Source: Tistlia consotensis USBA 355
Lineage (GTDB): Bacteria > Pseudomonadota > Alphaproteobacteria > Kiloniellales > DSM-21159
Direction of reading: 5' to 3'
NCBI RefSeq assembly: GCF_900177295.1
Contig: NZ_FWZX01000008.1
Location: 115,935-179,934 of the forward strand
DNA: 64,000 bases
Shown here: positions 11,833 to 21,093 of the stretch, piece after piece
How the letters are laid out: each line of letters opens with the position of its first letter
How positions within the stretch are numbered: the first letter of the stretch is position 1
Notes under the pieces: model-generated
The model's database searches: none
Told to the model about the DNA's origin: nothing
What the model saw: only the letters and a program-made list of their open reading frames with translations
Program-made: the position numbers and the translations under genes

Positions 11833-13296
11833 GTGCCCGTGTCCCTGGCCCCCGATCTCGCCGCCGCGGCGCCCGAGCTGTTCCTGGCCTGCGCCGCCAT
11901 CGCCCTGCTGATGCTCGGGGTGTTCCGCGGCGACGGCGCCGGCCGCCCGATCATGCGGCTCTCGGTGCTGGCGCTGATCGTCGCGCTGCTGCTGGTGGTC
12001 TTCCCGATGGGCGGGGAGGGCATCTTCTTCAACAGCCTGTTCATCAAGGACGTCTTCGGCAACTTCATGAAGGGCCTGGTCCTGGTCGGCTCGGGCCTGA
12101 CCATCCTGATGGGCTGGCGCTACGTCGAGCGCGAGCGGATGGACCGGCCGGAGCTGCCGGTGCTGCTGCTCTTCGCGACCGTCGGCATGCTGCTGATGAT
12201 CTCGGCCAACGACCTGATCAGCCTCTACGTCGGGCTCGAGCTGCAGTCGCTGGCGCTCTACGTCGCGGCGGCGATCCGGCGTGACTCGCTGCGCGCCTCC
12301 GAGGCCGGCCTCAAGTACTTCGTCCTCGGCGCGCTGTCGTCCGGCATGCTGCTCTACGGCCTGTCGCTGGTCTACGGCTTCGCCGGCACGACCGGCTTCA
12401 CCGACCTCGCCGCCGCCTTCGCGCGCGACGCGGCCGCCGGCACGCCGGTCTCGCTCGGCCTGATCGTCGGCCTGGTCTTCGTCGCCGCCGGCATCGCCTT
12501 CAAGATCTCGGCCGTGCCCTTCCACATGTGGACGCCCGACGTCTACGAGGGCGCGCCGACCGCGATCACCGCCTTCTTCGCCGTGGCTCCGAAGGTCGCG
12601 GCCATGGCGCTCTTCGTGCGCGTGCTGATGGGCCCCTTCGGCGACCTCGTCGGGCAGTGGCAGCAGATCGTCGTGTTCATCTCGATCGCTTCGATGGCGC
12701 TCGGCGCCTTCGCCGCCATCGCCCAGTCGAACGTCAAGCGCCTGATGGCCTATTCCTCGATCGGCAACGTCGGCTACGCCCTGGTCGGCCTGGCCAGCGG
12801 CACCGAGGCCGGCATCCGTGGCGTCACCATCTACATGGCCATCTACCTGGTCATGACCGTCGGCACCTTCGCCTGCATCCTGGCGATGCGCATCAACGAG
12901 CGCGGCGTCGAGAGCATCGACGACCTGCGCGGCCTGTCGAAGACCCACCCGATGATGGCCGCGGCGCTGGCCATCTTCATGTTCTCGCTGGCCGGCATCC
13001 CGCCGCTCGCCGGCTTCTTCGGCAAGCTCTACGTCTTCCTGGCGGCGATCCAGGCCGGGCTCTACGGCCTCGCCGTGATCGGCGTGCTGACCTCGGTGGT
13101 CGGCGCCTACTACTACCTGCGCATCGTCAAGCTGATGTACTTCGACGAGCCGACCGAGGTCCTGGACCGGCCGATCGGCCGCGAGGTCGGCCTGGTCATG
13201 GGCGTCTCGGCCCTGGCGATCCTGCTGTTCTTCGTCATGCCCAGCCTGGTCGTCGACGGCGCTTCGGCGGCGGCGCTCTCGCTGTTCGCGGGATGA
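11833..13296 (+). CDS. nuoN: NADH-quinone oxidoreductase subunit N
   Basis: Third antiporter-like subunit and last gene of the nuo set, 487 residues. It starts at GTG 11833 behind GAGGAG. Family segments: [15 protein letters not shown] near residue 135, [20 protein letters not shown] near 231 and [20 protein letters not shown] near 303. Its stop overlaps the birA ATG (GGATGA), so birA is translated from the same message. Confidence 0.97.
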   Translation: MPVSLAPDLAAAAPELFLACAAIALLMLGVFRGDGAGRPIMRLSVLALIVALLLVVFPMGGEGIFFNSLFIKDVFGNFMKGLVLVGSGLTILMGWRYVERERMDRPELPVLLLFATVGMLLMISANDLISLYVGLELQSLALYVAAAIRRDSLRASEAGLKYFVLGALSSGMLLYGLSLVYGFAGTTGFTDLAAAFARDAAAGTPVSLGLIVGLVFVAAGIAFKISAVPFHMWTPDVYEGAPTAITAFFAVAPKVAAMALFVRVLMGPFGDLVGQWQQIVVFISIASMALGAFAAIAQSNVKRLMAYSSIGNVGYALVGLASGTEAGIRGVTIYMAIYLVMTVGTFACILAMRINERGVESIDDLRGLSKTHPMMAAALAIFMFSLAGIPPLAGFFGKLYVFLAAIQAGLYGLAVIGVLTSVVGAYYYLRIVKLMYFDEPTEVLDRPIGREVGLVMGVSALAILLFFVMPSLVVDGASAAALSLFAG

Positions 13297-14081
13297 GCAC
13301 GCCCGGGCCGGCCGACAGCGACAGCCTGCGCGCGCCGCGCCTGCCGCCGGTCTACCGGCTCATCGCCCTCGACAGCGTCGGCTCGACCATGGACGAGGCC
13401 CGGCGCCTCGCCGAGGCGGGGGCCGAGGACGGCACCCTGGTCTGGGCGCGCGAGCAGACCAAGGGCAGGGGCCGGCTCGGCCGCAGCTGGGCCAGCCCGC
13501 GCGGCAATCTCTATCTCTCGCTGCTGCTGCGCCCCGACTGCCCGCCGGCCCAGGCGGCGCAGCTCGGCTTCGTCGCGGCGCTCGCGCTCGGCGAGGCGAT
13601 CGGCAGCGTCTCGCCGCCGGTCGACGTCACCTACAAGTGGCCGAACGACGTGCTGCTGCACGGTCGCAAGGTCGCCGGGCTGCTGCTCGAGTCGCGCAGC
13701 ACGCCGGAGGGCGGGCTCGACTGGCTGATCCTCGGCATGGGGGTCAACGTCGCGACCTTTCCCAAGGAAGCCAACTATCCGGCGACCTCGCTGCGCTTCG
13801 AGGGCGTGCCGCGCGACGTCGACGAGGTCGACCTGCTGGAGGCCTTCGGGCGCTACTTCATGAGCTGGGCGAGCCGCTGGCTGGAGGACGGCTTCGCCCC
13901 GGTCCGCGCCGCCTGGCTGCGCCACGCCGAGCGGCTCGGCCAGGAGATCGAGGTGCGGCTGCCGAACCAGAGCCTGGCCGGCACCTTCCGCGACCTCGAC
14001 GCCGAAGGGCACCTGCTGCTCGGGCAGGCCGACGGCACGACGCGCCGGATCGCCGCCGGCGAGATCTTTCCGGTAGGATAG
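13293..14081 (+). CDS. birA: Biotin--[acetyl-CoA-carboxylase] ligase (short, non-repressor type)
   Basis: Attaches biotin to the carboxylase carrier protein by way of biotinyl-AMP. The start overlapping the nuoN stop gives 262 residues. The BirA catalytic signature GRGRLGRSW lies near residue 59 and [19 protein letters not shown] near residue 115; a C-terminal BPL_C-type domain ends the protein. There is no N-terminal DNA-binding domain, so unlike the E. coli enzyme it cannot be a biotin-operon repressor. Position after nuoN and before coaX is a common alphaproteobacterial arrangement. Confidence 0.93.
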   Translation: MSTPGPADSDSLRAPRLPPVYRLIALDSVGSTMDEARRLAEAGAEDGTLVWAREQTKGRGRLGRSWASPRGNLYLSLLLRPDCPPAQAAQLGFVAALALGEAIGSVSPPVDVTYKWPNDVLLHGRKVAGLLLESRSTPEGGLDWLILGMGVNVATFPKEANYPATSLRFEGVPRDVDEVDLLEAFGRYFMSWASRWLEDGFAPVRAAWLRHAERLGQEIEVRLPNQSLAGTFRDLDAEGHLLLGQADGTTRRIAAGEIFPVG

Positions 14082-14085
14082 GGAA

Positions 14086-14877
14086 ATGCTGCTCGTCGTC
14101 GACATCGGCAACACCAACGTCGTCTTCGCGGTCTACGAGGGCGAACACAAGCGCGGCCGCTGGCGGGTCGCGACCGACGCCCGGCGCACGGCCGACGAAT
14201 ACGCCGTGCTGCTCAGCCAGTTCCTGGCGCTCGGCGGCCTGGTGCCGCAGCAGATCGAGGCGGCGATGATCTCCAACGTCGTGCCTGCCGTGCAGCGACC
14301 GATGGAGCAGCTCTGCCGCCAGTACCTCGGCTGCGAGCCGGTCTCGGTCGAAGCGGCGATCGCGGCCTACGACTTCGCGATCCGCATTGCCCGTCCCGAG
14401 CAGGTCGGAGCCGACCGCATCGCCAATGCCGTCGCGGCGCACCGCAGCTACGGCGGCGCCCTGATCGTGGTCGATTTCGGCACGGCGACGACCTTTGACC
14501 TGGTCGACCCGGACGGCGCCTATTCCGGCGGCATCATCGCGCCGGGCATCAACCTCTCGATCGACGCGCTCTACAGCGCCGCGGCCCGGCTGCCGCGCAT
14601 CGCGCTGGAGCGGCCTCGCGAAGTCGTCGGCCACGACACCGTCTCGGCCATGCAGTCGGGCGTGTTCTGGGGCTACGTCGGCCTGGTCGAGGGCCTGATC
14701 GCGCGCATCAAGGCCGAGCGCGGCGAGCACCACCGGGTGATCGCGACCGGCGGCCTGGCGCCGCTGTTCAACGACACGACCACGGCGATCGACCTGGTCG
14801 ACGACGACCTGACCCTGCGCGGCCTGGTGCTGATGCACCAGGCGCTCTCGGCCCGGGACGGCGGGGTCGCGGTATGA
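14086..14877 (+). CDS. coaX: Type III pantothenate kinase
   Basis: Phosphorylates pantothenate, the first step of CoA synthesis; the type III enzyme belongs to the ASKHA fold and is insensitive to CoA feedback. It has 263 residues. The phosphate loop DIGNTNVVFAVYEG begins at residue 6, and the substrate region GADRIANAVAAHR and DFGTATTFDLVDPDGAY follow near residues 108 and 130. It is preceded by AGGGA 5 bases before the ATG and overlaps the next gene by 4 bp. Confidence 0.95.
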   Translation: MLLVVDIGNTNVVFAVYEGEHKRGRWRVATDARRTADEYAVLLSQFLALGGLVPQQIEAAMISNVVPAVQRPMEQLCRQYLGCEPVSVEAAIAAYDFAIRIARPEQVGADRIANAVAAHRSYGGALIVVDFGTATTFDLVDPDGAYSGGIIAPGINLSIDALYSAAARLPRIALERPREVVGHDTVSAMQSGVFWGYVGLVEGLIARIKAERGEHHRVIATGGLAPLFNDTTTAIDLVDDDLTLRGLVLMHQALSARDGGVAV

Positions 14878-16562
14878 CGGCGCTGCCGCGCCGACCTGCC
14901 GAACCCGGTCCCGACGAGCTGCTCTTCGTGCCGCTCGGCGGCACCGGCGAGATCGGCATGAACCTCAACCTCTACGGCCATGCCGGCAAGTGGCTGATGG
15001 TCGACTGCGGCGTCGCCTTCGGCGAGCACGACCTGCCGGGCATCGAGGTCGTGCTGCCCGATCCCGACTTCGTCTTCGAGCGCCGCGACGATCTGGTCGG
15101 CATCCTGCTGACCCATGCCCACGAGGACCATCTGGGCGCCTTGCCCTACGTCTGGCCGGAGCTCGACTGCCCGGTCTACGCGACGCCCTTCACCGCGGCC
15201 CTGCTGCGCCGCAAGCTGCGCGACGACGGGGTGCGCCAGCCCGCCGAGCTGATCGAGGTGCCGCTGTCGGGGCGCCTCTCGATCGGTCCCTTCGAGGTCG
15301 AGCTGGTGACCCTGACCCACTCGATCCCGGAGCCCAACGCCGTGCTGCTGCACACCAAGTGCGGCACGGTCTTCCACACCGGCGACTGGAAGCTCGATTC
15401 CGATCCGCTGATCGGCGAGAGCTACGACGTCGAGCGCCTGCGCCGCTTGGCCGGCGAGAGCGTGCTGGCGATGGTCTGCGACTCGACCAACGCCCTGGTG
15501 CCCGGCAGCTCCGGCTCGGAGCTCGACGTCCGCGAGGCGCTGGACAAGGTGATCGGCGCGCAGACCGGCCGGGTCGCGGTCGCCTGCTTCGCCAGCAACG
15601 TCGCCCGCCTGGAGACCGTGACCACCGTGGCCGAGAGTCACGGCCGGCGGGTCGCCCTGGTCGGCCGCTCGATGCACCGCATCGTTGCGGCGGCGCGCGA
15701 GGCCGGCTACCTGGCGGACCTGCCGCCCTTCATCGACGTGCGCGACGCCGGCTACCTGCCGCGCGAGGAGGTGCTGCTGCTCTGCACCGGCAGCCAGGGC
15801 GAGCCGCGCGCCGCGCTCTGGCGCATCGCCAACGACGACCATCCGGAGATCAACCTCGCCGAGGGCGACAGCGTGGTCTTCTCGAGCCGGGTCATCCCGG
15901 GCAACGAGAAGTCGATCTTCGCGCTCTACAACGCGCTCAGCCGGCGCGGCATCAAGGTCATCTCCGACCACGAGTCGCCGGGCATCCATGTCTCCGGCCA
16001 TCCCTGCCGGGACGAGCTGACCCAGATGTACCAGTGGGTGCGGCCGCGCATCGCCGTGCCGGTCCACGGCGAGGCCCGCCACATGGCGGCGCAGGCCGAG
16101 CTGGCGCGCGTCTGCCAGGTGCCCGAGGTGGTGCTCGCCGAGAACGGCGCGGTGGTGCGCCTGGCCCCCGGCAAGGCCGAGATCGTCGACCACGTCCATG
16201 CCGGCCGCATGGTCGTCGACGGTACCAGCCTGCGCACCACCGACAGCCCGGTGCTGCGGCAGCGCCGGCGCATGGTGCGCGAGGGCTCTGCCGTGGTCGG
16301 CGTCGTCGTCGACAGCCACGGCGACCTGCTGAGCGAGCCGCGGATCGCCGCCGCCGGCCTGTTCGACCGCGAGGAGGAGCCGGAGGTCGAGGAGGCGGCC
16401 GTGGAGGCCGCCGAGGATGCCGTGCACCGGGCCTCGCGCCACGACCGGCGCGACGACGCCGCGCTCGGCGAGGCCGTGCGCCTGGCCGTGCGCCGCGCCC
16501 TGCAGCGCGAGCTCGGCCGCAAGCCCGTCGTCGAGGTCCAGCTGATCCGGCTGGAAGACTGA
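14874..16562 (+). CDS. rnj: Ribonuclease J
   Basis: Metallo-beta-lactamase-fold ribonuclease with 5'-exonuclease and endonuclease activity on mRNA and rRNA precursors. It has 562 residues. The zinc-binding motif HAHEDH is at residues 81-86, with the beta-CASP domain between the two halves of the lactamase fold (GSQGEPRAAL is its motif) and SGHPCRDELTQMY beyond. The C-terminal 60 residues include an acidic stretch (DREEEPEVEEAAVEAAED). The ATG overlaps the coaX stop (ATGA). Confidence 0.95.
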   Translation: MTALPRRPAEPGPDELLFVPLGGTGEIGMNLNLYGHAGKWLMVDCGVAFGEHDLPGIEVVLPDPDFVFERRDDLVGILLTHAHEDHLGALPYVWPELDCPVYATPFTAALLRRKLRDDGVRQPAELIEVPLSGRLSIGPFEVELVTLTHSIPEPNAVLLHTKCGTVFHTGDWKLDSDPLIGESYDVERLRRLAGESVLAMVCDSTNALVPGSSGSELDVREALDKVIGAQTGRVAVACFASNVARLETVTTVAESHGRRVALVGRSMHRIVAAAREAGYLADLPPFIDVRDAGYLPREEVLLLCTGSQGEPRAALWRIANDDHPEINLAEGDSVVFSSRVIPGNEKSIFALYNALSRRGIKVISDHESPGIHVSGHPCRDELTQMYQWVRPRIAVPVHGEARHMAAQAELARVCQVPEVVLAENGAVVRLAPGKAEIVDHVHAGRMVVDGTSLRTTDSPVLRQRRRMVREGSAVVGVVVDSHGDLLSEPRIAAAGLFDREEEPEVEEAAVEAAEDAVHRASRHDRRDDAALGEAVRLAVRRALQRELGRKPVVEVQLIRLED

Positions 16563-16579
16563 CCAGGAAGAGGGAAGGG

Positions 16580-16984
<405 letters not shown>

Positions 16985-17096
16985 CCGCCGGCGGGATCCG
17001 GGCGGCTGGGACGATTTGGCCCGCGCGGCGGCGCCGGCTCCTGGCTAGGATGCGGCCGCCGATTCCCGGCATCCCACGAGCGCGAGTGCAGACCCC

Positions 17097-17351
17097 GTGA
17101 CCTGGTTCGAAAGCATCGTCGTCTATTTCCTGGTCTGGTGGCTGGCGCTTTTCGTCGTGCTGCCTTTCGGGGCCAGGCCGAGCGCGGCGCCGGAGGAGGG
17201 ACACGAGCCGGGCGCGCCCGACAAGCCGCGGCTCTGGACGAAGGTGCTGGCGACCTCGCTGCTCGCCGCAGTCATCTGGGGCGCGGTCTACCTGGTCGTC
17301 GACAGCGGGCTGATCTCGTTCCGCTCGATGGTCGAGCACGCGACCTACTGA
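17097..17351 (+). CDS. DUF1467 family small membrane protein
   Basis: An 84-residue protein with two predicted membrane segments (WFESIVVYFLVWWLALFVV at the N-terminus and VLATSLLAAVIWGAVYLVV in the second half) joined by a short Pro/Glu-rich loop. This is the typical architecture of DUF1467, a family known from alphaproteobacteria and usually found after mce or near the lspA/proS region. It starts at GTG 17097. The function is unknown. Confidence 0.85.
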   Translation: MTWFESIVVYFLVWWLALFVVLPFGARPSAAPEEGHEPGAPDKPRLWTKVLATSLLAAVIWGAVYLVVDSGLISFRSMVEHATY

Positions 17352-17385
17352 CCTGCCGGCCCCGGCTTCCCGGAGCGCCCCCTGC

Positions 17386-17415
17386 AAAAAGAAACGGCAG
17401 GACTTGGTCCTGCCG
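17386..17415 (-). terminator. Rho-independent terminator (minus strand)
   Basis: On the minus strand an 8-bp stem (CGGCAGGA with TCCTGCCG, 17395-17415, 5-base loop) is followed directly by the U-rich run GTTTCTTTTTG. The T-tract is on the minus strand only, so it ends transcripts coming from the methyltransferase gene or a small RNA upstream, not those of the nuo side. Confidence 0.8.
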
Positions 17416-17595
17416 AGGTAGAGCGCGTTTAACCGCGCGTCTTTTGCTGCGCTGCGTCGCGATGGGTGCCTGCGACGACCCTCCCCAAACTTGGGCTGTG
17501 CCGAGCCTTGTTAAGCTTCGAGCAAGGTTTACATAGCCCAAGCCCGACCGCAGGTCACGCGGAATCTGCGCCTTCTGCCTGAAACGCAGGCAGGT
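17386..17595 (-). ncRNA. Candidate structured small RNA (or long 3' UTR) ending in an intrinsic terminator
   Basis: The 326-bp gap between the DUF1467 gene and the methyltransferase gene is full of complementary arms when read on the minus strand. A 5' hairpin is formed by 17575-17593 (arms of 7). A long rod is closed by CCTGCG at 17554-17549 with CGCAGG at 17474-17469, continued by CTTGGGCT (17542-17535) with AGCCCAAG (17497-17490) and capped by CCTTG (17527-17523) with CAAGG (17510-17506). A short GCGCG stem with a TTAAA loop and then a terminator hairpin follow. A rod with an internal bulge is reminiscent of 6S RNA, but I could not match it to any known RNA; it could also be the 3' UTR of the upstream methyltransferase gene. 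Confidence 0.45.
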
Positions 17596-17677
17596 TGCCC
17601 AAATGTCGGCTTCCTGTCGCGGCCGGCCGGTCCGGGACGGCCGGCGCGGTCTCGGGCGAGGGGGCGACGCGGTCGCT

Positions 17678-18427
17678 TCAGGCGCGCGCGGCGAGGTGGA
17701 CATCCGCCGCCGCCTCGCGTCGCAGGCCGGCGGTCGCGGCCTCGCCGACGTGGATGTAGCCCTGCTTCTCGCGGACCTCGGCGCCCAGGTGCCGCAGGTG
17801 CCCGGCCAGATCGGCATCGAAGTAGCGCAGCCCCATCTTGACGATGATCTCGCCGCGCTCGCTCAGCTGGTTCTCGGCGAGGTCCGTCAGGAAGTAGCTC
17901 CACTCCGCGGCGCCCCAGGGCGTCGGGAAGCGGTTGAAGGTGGTCATCATGGCGGTGGCTAGGTCGAAGCGGCCTTGGCCGAAGTCGAGCGGCACGAAGG
18001 GCTCGACCCGGTGGATGATCCGCTGCAGCCCGAAGAAGTCGATCATGTCGTCGTAGAGCGTCTTGGCCCCGGTATCGGTGCAGACGACGTCGTGCCCATA
18101 GAAGCGGCAGATCAGCGCGAACAGGCCGTTGCCCGCGCCGATGTCGACGATCCGCTTCGGCGGGCAGGCATGCAGGCCGAAGGCGGTGACGAGCTTGAAC
18201 TTGGCGTCCGTCCAGTAGACGAGATCGAGGAACTTCGCCTCGCGGCCGGTCTCGGGGCTCTCCAGGTGACGCTGCTGCATGCGCCGGAAGCCGTCGAAGT
18301 CGACGGTCTCCAGCAGGTGCCTCAGGAAGGCGACGCGCGGATCCGCCGGGCGCTTCCGAAGCGAGTCGAGACGCTGTTCGATCGCGGTCCGCAGGTCTCG
18401 CGCAGCATCGGTGGCATTGGTGGCCAT
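17678..18427 (-). CDS. Class I SAM-dependent methyltransferase-like protein
   Basis: A 249-residue protein starting MATNATDAARDLRTAIEQ. The start at 18427 was chosen over the longer frame because GGAG lies 5 bases upstream and the longer N-terminus is low-complexity. The SAM-binding motif I is PPKRIVDIGAGNGLFALIC, followed by the acidic motif II (HDVVCTDTGAK) and a DLATAMMTTFNRFPTPWG segment that resembles a post-motif II. The substrate is unknown. It is a single minus-strand gene whose transcript would run into the terminator at 17386. Confidence 0.75.
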   Translation of the reverse strand: MATNATDAARDLRTAIEQRLDSLRKRPADPRVAFLRHLLETVDFDGFRRMQQRHLESPETGREAKFLDLVYWTDAKFKLVTAFGLHACPPKRIVDIGAGNGLFALICRFYGHDVVCTDTGAKTLYDDMIDFFGLQRIIHRVEPFVPLDFGQGRFDLATAMMTTFNRFPTPWGAAEWSYFLTDLAENQLSERGEIIVKMGLRYFDADLAGHLRHLGAEVREKQGYIHVGEAATAGLRREAAADVHLAARA

Positions 18428-18583
18428 CGGATCTCCAGAAAGGTGTCTAATGGTTGACGGGTCGGCGCCTGCGGCCGGCGCGGGGCAGGTGGCGGTCGAA
18501 GTCTGTCCAGGACAGGTGGGTGGAGGCCGGAAGACCGGCAACACCGGCGCCGGCGTCCCGGGCCGGCGCCGGGTCCGGGATGC

Positions 18584-19876
18584 CTAGGCCCCGAGGGCGA
18601 TCAGCTTCACGATGAACAGGGCCGCGATCAGGTAGACCGCGATCGAGCACTCCTGCGGCCGGCCGGAGATCACCTTGATCGCGGCGTAGGTGACGAAGCC
18701 GAAGCCAAGGCCGTTGGCGATCGAGAAGGTCAGCGGCATGGCGACGGCGGTGACCACGCCGGGGGCGTACTCGCTGACGTCCTCCCAGTCCAGCTCGGCC
18801 AGGCCGCGCGCCATCATGCAGGCAACGAACAGCAGGGCCGGCGCCGTCGCGTAGTCCGGGACCGTCTCGGCCAGCGGGCCGAACAGCAGGCAGGCGAGGA
18901 ACAGCAGGCCGACGACGACGGCGGTCAGGCCGCTGCGGCCGCCGGCCTTGATGCCGGCCGCGCTCTCGATGTAGCTGGTCGTCGTCGAGGTGCCGACCAG
19001 GGCGCCGAAGATCGTGGCGCCCGAATCGGCGACCAGGGCCCGGCCGAGCCGCGGCAGGCGGCCCTGGGCGTCGAGCTGGCCGGCGCGGTGCATGACGCCG
19101 ATCAGCGTGCCGGCGGTGTCGAAGAAGTCGACGAACAGGAAGGCGAAGACGATCGTCACCAGCCCGAGCTGCAGGGCGCCCTCGATGTCGAGCTGCAGGA
19201 AGGCGGGCGAGGGATCGGGCGGCAGGTCGATCACGCCCTTGAACTCGGACACGCCGAGCAGCACGCCGATCACCGTCACCGCCAGGATGCCGATGATCAC
19301 GGCGCCGGGCACCCGCCGGTAGTCGAGCGCGGCGATGATGCAGAAGCCGAGCACCGCCAGGATCGCCGGCCACGCCGTCATGTCGCCGAGCGTCACCATG
19401 GTCGCCGGATGGGCGACGACTATGCCGGCGTTCTTGAGCGCGATGATCGCCAGGAACAGGCCGATGCCGGCCGAGATCGACAGCTTCAGGCTCTTCGGGA
19501 TGGCGTTGATGATCCATTCCCGGATCGGCAGCACCGAGATGACCAGGAAGATGATGCCCGAGAGGAACACGGCGCCGAGCGCCGCCTGCCAGGCGATGCC
19601 CATGCCGCCGACCACGGCGAAGGCGAAGTAGGCGTTGAGGCCCATGCCCGGCGCCAGGGCGACGGGGTAGTTGGCGTAGAGCCCCATGATCAGCGTGCCG
19701 AAGGCGGCGGCCAGGCAGGTCGCGACGAAGACCGCGCCGAAGTCCATGCCCGTCGTCGACAGGATCCCGGGATTGACGACGATGATGTAGGCCATGGTCA
19801 GGAAGGTCGTGAAGCCGGCCAGCACCTCGGTGCGGACGGTCGTTCCCTTCTCCTTGAGGCCGAAGAACTTCTCCAT
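18584..19876 (-). CDS. NCS2 family purine permease (AzgA/PbuG type)
   Basis: Proton-coupled importer for adenine, guanine or hypoxanthine in the inner membrane, 430 residues with about 12-13 membrane segments. The N-terminus MEKFFGLKEKGTTVRTEVLA and the segment APGMGLNAYFAFAVVGG are typical of the AzgA branch. The ATG at 19876 was preferred because GGAGGGGGAG precedes it; an in-frame ATG four codons upstream lacks a ribosome-binding site. A 207-bp GC-rich leader lies upstream. Confidence 0.9.
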   Translation of the reverse strand: MEKFFGLKEKGTTVRTEVLAGFTTFLTMAYIIVVNPGILSTTGMDFGAVFVATCLAAAFGTLIMGLYANYPVALAPGMGLNAYFAFAVVGGMGIAWQAALGAVFLSGIIFLVISVLPIREWIINAIPKSLKLSISAGIGLFLAIIALKNAGIVVAHPATMVTLGDMTAWPAILAVLGFCIIAALDYRRVPGAVIIGILAVTVIGVLLGVSEFKGVIDLPPDPSPAFLQLDIEGALQLGLVTIVFAFLFVDFFDTAGTLIGVMHRAGQLDAQGRLPRLGRALVADSGATIFGALVGTSTTTSYIESAAGIKAGGRSGLTAVVVGLLFLACLLFGPLAETVPDYATAPALLFVACMMARGLAELDWEDVSEYAPGVVTAVAMPLTFSIANGLGFGFVTYAAIKVISGRPQECSIAVYLIAALFIVKLIALGA

Positions 19877-19919
19877 CTCCCCCTCCATGTCAGGCAGCGC
19901 CGCAGATGCCACGACTTGC

Positions 19920-19942
19920 GGGCGGGCAGCCCGCTGCCGCCC
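19920..19942 (-). other. Leader hairpin before the purine permease
   Basis: GGGCGG-CAG pairs with CTG-CCGCCC (9 bp with one bulge, CGGG loop) about 45 bases upstream of the permease start. No T-tract follows. The leader was searched by eye for purine or guanidine riboswitch cores and none was recognised. Confidence 0.35.
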
Positions 19943-20083
19943 GGTCGCGGGAACCCGTCCCACGTGGCGATCGTCCCCCGACGCCGGCCGCAGCTTTCCC
20001 CGTGCGCGGCCTTGACGAACCGCGCCGAGGATAGGTCCGGCCCGGGGCCGGCGCTACAGGAATGTGACGGCCGGGGGCCGGCT

Positions 20084-20734
20084 TCAGCCCGCCGCGGCGC
20101 GCTCCAGCTCGCCCTGGATCGCGAGGTCGAACATCTGCTGCAGCACCTCGGGCGGCTGGGCGCCGGGCAGGGCGTAGCGGCCCTCGAAGATGAAGCAGGG
20201 CACGCCGGTGATGCCGGCCATGCGCGCACGCAGGTCCTCGGCGCGCACCTCCTCGGCCTCCTCGTCGCCGGCCAGGAAGGCCGCCGCCGCCGCCCGCTCA
20301 AGGCCGGCCGCCGCCGCGGCCTCGGCGAGCACCGCCGGATCGCCGAGGTCGCGCGCCTCCAGGAAGGCGTCCTCGAACAGCCGGTCGACCAGCGGCGTCT
20401 GGCGGCCGAAGCGCTCGGCCCAGCGGATCAGGCGGTGCGACTGCAGGGTGTTCGGCGTGCGCGTCATGCGCTCGAAGGCGAAGTCGATGCCTTCCTCCTT
20501 GCCGGCCGCGCGGATCGGCGCGTAGACGCGCTCGGCCTCGCGCGCGCCGCCGAACTTGCGCTCCAGGTAGCTCTGCCGCTCCATCCCTTCGGGCGGCATG
20601 TCGGGATTGAGCTGGAAGGCCCGCCAGCGGATCGTCAGCTCCGGCTGCGGCCGCTCGGCCAGCGCCCGGTCGAGGCGCTTCTTGCCGATGTAGCACCAGG
20701 GACAGATGGTGTCGGAGAAGATGTCGATCTGCAT
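20084..20734 (-). CDS. DsbA family oxidoreductase (FrnE-like)
   Basis: A 216-residue thioredoxin-fold protein of the DsbA/2-hydroxychromene-2-carboxylate isomerase group. It starts MQIDIFSDTICPWCYIGKKR, with the CPWC redox site at residues 11-14, and has the cis-Pro region TGVPCFIFEGRYALPGAQ near residue 176. No signal peptide is present, which fits cytoplasmic FrnE-type proteins linked to oxidative-stress resistance. The upstream in-frame extension is composed of intergenic repeat and was not included. Confidence 0.88.
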   Translation of the reverse strand: MQIDIFSDTICPWCYIGKKRLDRALAERPQPELTIRWRAFQLNPDMPPEGMERQSYLERKFGGAREAERVYAPIRAAGKEEGIDFAFERMTRTPNTLQSHRLIRWAERFGRQTPLVDRLFEDAFLEARDLGDPAVLAEAAAAAGLERAAAAAFLAGDEEAEEVRAEDLRARMAGITGVPCFIFEGRYALPGAQPPEVLQQMFDLAIQGELERAAAG

Positions 20735-20834
20735 GGCCGGGCTCCTTGCGCTCGGCCGGAGTCTAGCACGGCCGCCGCGGCAGGCATCCCGCTGCGCGGC
20801 CACGTTCGCGTGAGCCGTCCGGCCTGTTTCGACT

Positions 20835-20865
20835 CCCCTCTCTGCCCCTTGGGGGCGGAGAGGGG
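20835..20865. repeat. Palindromic intergenic repeat, unit 1
   Basis: CCCCTCTCTGCCCC pairs with GGGGCGGAGAGGGG through a short TTG-type loop. It is the first of two similar hairpins in the 359-bp gap 20735-21093, which otherwise holds no gene I can see. Hairpins of this composition are common between genes of GC-rich proteobacteria. Confidence 0.7.
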
Positions 20866-20961
20866 CGCGAAGCGCGGCGCCACGCGCGGAGAGGTGGGGG
20901 ATTCGGGACGGGCCGGCAGCGAGGGAGCTGAAGGGCGAGGCTTGCCCCCACCTCACCCCGA

Positions 20962-20990
20962 CCCTCTCCCCCCCGAAGGGGCGGAGAGGG
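20962..20990. repeat. Palindromic intergenic repeat, unit 2
   Basis: CCCTCTCC...CCCC pairs with GGGGCGGAGAGGG around GAA. It shares the GGGGCGGAGAGGG arm with unit 1, about 100 bp away, so the two belong to one repeat family. It lies 104 bp upstream of the CoA ligase gene. Confidence 0.7.
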
Positions 20991-21093
20991 AGAGCGACGA
21001 AAGGAGCGGGAGAGGGAGACGGCTCGGCCGTCTTGACCGGCTCCGCCCGCCCCGTGACAGTAGCGACCGAACGCGGGAGGAAACGCCGGGCCC

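Noticed and set aside
17416..17595. tmRNA or SRP RNA
   Set aside because: No tRNA-like end, tag frame or SRP GGAA-tetraloop core was seen on either strand.
19877..20083. Purine or guanidine riboswitch before the purine permease
   Set aside because: Only a plain hairpin and GC-rich sequence were seen; none of the conserved junction bases of known purine or guanidine riboswitches was found by eye.
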